A stretch of DNA of 58,601 nucleotides from Rhabdaerophilum calidifontis (GTDB lineage: Bacteria; Pseudomonadota; Alphaproteobacteria; Rhizobiales; Beijerinckiaceae), in NCBI RefSeq assembly GCF_008641065.1, contig NZ_VTRS01000011.1, forward strand, positions 1 through 58,601, given 5' to 3'. The notes under the pieces are model-generated. The model searched no databases. It was not told the origin of the DNA and saw nothing but the letters and a program-made list of their open reading frames with translations. Below, piece after piece: positions 58,401-58,601 of the stretch; positions within the stretch are counted from its first letter, which is position 1; each line of letters starts with the position of its first letter. The position numbers were made by a program, and so were the translations under genes.

Positions 58401-58601
58401 TCGAGGCGATGATGAACCGCCCGCCCTCGCCGCTGCCCGCGCGCCCGCCCTCGAAGCGGACGCCGCCGAGGCCGCCCTGGACGTCGATGATGGCACCGCC
58501 GGCGTTCACGTCGGTGGCATAGAGCTTGATCGTGCCGCCGGCGCCGCCGCCGCCCGCGCCGCCCGCGCCGCCCACCCGGCCGTCACCGCCGCGCGCGCCG
58601 C
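52429..58601 (-). CDS. Giant surface/secreted protein with beta-propeller, GDD-repeat and PKD-like domains (N-terminus outside window)
   Basis: The frame is open through the right edge, so over 2,050 residues are visible and the start is missing. From the edge: a Gly-rich stretch (RVGGAGGAGGGGAGGTIKLY), a beta-propeller (about 265-600; VTPDGRYVLVTGGAGNTLAV), acidic GDD repeats resembling RTX/haemolysin motifs (TGDGDDRVQ, GAGDDTAEL, GGRGDDRIT, GSGDDEVIV; about 640-755), then a series of PKD/cadherin-like domains with DWDGDGT or DWGDGT turns near 1003, 1298, 1515 and 1766. The last 230 residues are Pro/Ala/Gly-rich with a hydrophobic patch LMAGAALVLGAGA near 1975. It should be an extracellular adhesin or matrix protein. 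Its stop lies three bases from that of the SecA-like gene. Confidence 0.85.
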   Translation of the reverse strand, partial: GARGGDGRVGGAGGAGGGGAGGTIKLYATDVNAGGAIIDVQGGLGGVRFEGGRAGSGEGGRFIIASNTQAVEPQAGNLAGIALTGIERYAGPTGLNPYILGAPQTANLPGIAGGAEVFGIVAGLSARSLDYDLSDADIDGPQANALVGILRYDLALATDNPFREVFPGYDLILFANVSGLAIASPAIGFGIAAQALMTGGLQADTALTSLPDDAVWAVLVREDDALFNGSTVTNGLYASIATEIAGSVSMLSGVSIADNGVRYIAAQRAAAPQVADIQGFDAVALRPAAAGAAPSHAYGLASGQDALVVINLADGSQRQLFKDGQTDAMNGRVIDGLDGASALAVGGDAAGGFVLVASQSEQKIAVFERVGANLRFLGATQVAGQFHDALRIEGTTVFASGAGGTIRLTLDASGALGAATLVTAAPGTEIVTHGNLAFIADAAGDALRVVDLASGAVVQSFAGFGLGLAGAADLAYHQDANGGFLFVTGGASDTLAVFRATGRPGDPLEHVQTLRNGQDGVRGLAAPSDIAVTPDGRYVLVTGGAGNTLAVFVRERQDGTLLPALQFAQVLREDVAGIRGLETPAALALGQYDPVANTLEVFVGSLGMPVEIGGFARFVADLSPQAPPSRFVTEHHHVEAIGLVTGDGDDRVQIALAPPAIVESTLVRTNGGADGVVVADFGASTRIELGAGDDTAELRAQSADRALTLFGGRGDDRITIVSTGARAVTEIYGDDDRTSPGGGADIITIERVGPGAVTRVFAGSGDDEVIVFAENLPADAMTIAHGDDPTGGATGDRLRFVVPPAATISAFDASGSPVPGPLLPDGALELPGRGRLVYTSFEGYAIAAAPVIRFIDPATGLEQTQLSAIEGQDLTIRVEVIPFGDGSVAPPGVVFDIDGDGLFGDVTGIRQGPASNFYDVTLSWARLVELGLRESRFSPFAIAARATNNVPLTGSAAARVALADRRPAVTATVPPVGYVGQPFEIRDFLAIDASAVDRAVNWVIDWDGDGTVDEIFGSTSAAATRVFAQPGRFTLRVGVIDDDPATRDAAGDPVPTWSAAYAYEIRVRQQDLSPGGPYAIREGGRVTLTATAPGAPTEYLWTIGTGPSAVTISSGAAPVLDFAWGQNGVVDSGTYAVSLQVRYGALLQQGGATALTVSNVAPSFLAFTGSTVDEGAASASVAFAGTGDPAAPDQDRLRYRIDVFDAASASWIEILNQIVTPHSGGFTGTIPAQWLRESGSLTVRGQIIDKDGGVAEGLTTIRINEVPPVLVGVTRDAQPEGVLSTLTITVRDPGADVIRDWIVDWGDGTRETFPGGTRTLAPNGETITAARFTHRYLDNGTYQARIWAVDGSGQYDFGAHELVVDNVAPVITASAVAGAGGALPVFENGFAIVSGRFADPGTLDVHRMVVTWEVEHAPGLWSVFAVDPDASGLTFVTGTRDFSLARQFAQDGNYRVTVAIADDDGGATQVTHGFAVLNLPPAITALNVAPSPAEEGSAVVLTGTFTDPGPLDTHAIVIDWGDGTLSRSAGIGADIVVDPVNRSFMVRHVYADNRPGNAPYTIGVTVTDERGDSDRETVDVSVLNAPPVFRAIALTDLADGIRRPAIWRDVSGGISGALPPVTLTLLENGRLRLEGAFSDAGGAADAPYTLEISFGEKAAGGVTRPHRLTLTTAPGGGITYDAQAGLYRFSAEHSYLDDDPTATSGDDYQIRLRVTDKDGASTEALAQIRVANAAPVLTATITRQGLVPGERTFVEGFFTETGTLDTHVVTIDWGDGTVERIAVDPVTRGFRVDHAYRALGGFQIRLAVADDDTDIALVTFAIQVTPPIEADPERLAPALLPVMTSTGPGAAGFFAPDYGAPSELILGGGKVPPKTASVDPDAYSDEGAPYLVPYDPLGRAPDAPGSAVAAAGTDAEDRVRRALPSAGGMSGATAGRGSGQDAPGLAPEPEPRHGAAPDAARRARGSMPDAGADMVLTPGLMAGAALVLGAGAPRRVTSFDRVLAARLDLLAEARPDAAGPGLAEPDPDWLWIEATETVPTAFLAASGEDWLTLPRR

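Noticed and set aside
58520-58601. GC-rich short repeats at the right edge that look like a tandem repeat
   Set aside because: They are codons of the Gly/Ala-rich segment of the giant protein, not an independent repeat or CRISPR-like array.

Overview
The window is GC-rich, densely packed chromosomal DNA from an alphaproteobacterium, most likely a Rhizobiales/Hyphomicrobiales member. The evidence is an Irr-type Fur-family regulator with ICE-like boxes, the maf/yacG neighbourhood, a Paracoccus-like fused NarK1-NarK2, and very high GC at third codon positions. I see no rRNA, tRNA, CRISPR array, insertion sequence, integrase or attachment site.

Layout. (1) 1-6398: the end of an M20 amidohydrolase, then a minus-strand dipeptide/oligopeptide ABC operon (binding protein, two permeases, two ATPases; ATGA overlaps at the three downstream junctions except permease-permease). 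(2) 6399-13829: a divergent class III nucleotide cyclase with one membrane anchor, an acyl-CoA dehydrogenase/alpha-methylacyl-CoA racemase-like pair, an aldo/keto reductase, and an SDR translationally coupled to yacG, next to maf. (3) 13830-17141: a cobalamin riboswitch in front of btuB and a BtuF-like binding protein. (4) 17160-22463: a LysR regulator divergent from a CUT1-type ABC operon that ends in a strong bidirectional hairpin. (5) 22485-26789: an iron block, with an FbpA/FbpB-type transporter lacking an ATPase, and irr-bfd-bfr with two ICE-like operators. (6) 26937-28527: an arsenic operon made of an ArsR-ArsC fusion and an AqpS-like channel, with a palindromic operator. (7) 28500-45010: nitrate respiration. 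An Rrf2 regulator lacking the usual cysteine trio is divergent from nnrS. A long minus-strand operon runs narK1K2-narG-narH-narJ-narI-ppiC, a small Cys-tailed protein, hemerythrin, beta-carbonic anhydrase, mog, DUF2478 and a small protein. A cysteine-free Crp/Fnr-family regulator is divergent from it, and FNR-type boxes lie in both control regions.

(8) 45015-58601 is the most unusual part: a HlyD-type adaptor, a DUF3467 protein, a GAF-TM-HlyD protein, a PqqD-like/M50 (HELGH)/HlyD membrane protein, a short divergent SecA-like ATPase, and, tail to tail with it, a giant (>2,050 residues in the window, start not included) secreted-type protein with Gly-rich, beta-propeller, GDD-repeat and PKD-like regions. 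I interpret this as a dedicated export and processing system for the giant surface protein. It combines a Sec-type motor with type I-like adaptors and an intramembrane protease, with no ABC exporter or outer-membrane channel in the window. That interpretation is inferred from domains and gene order.

How the parts work together: the left half is nutrient uptake (peptides, B12, a sugar-like substrate, iron) with local control. The centre handles metal and arsenic stress and low-oxygen nitrate respiration, with molybdenum-cofactor support. The right end builds a cell-surface macromolecule.
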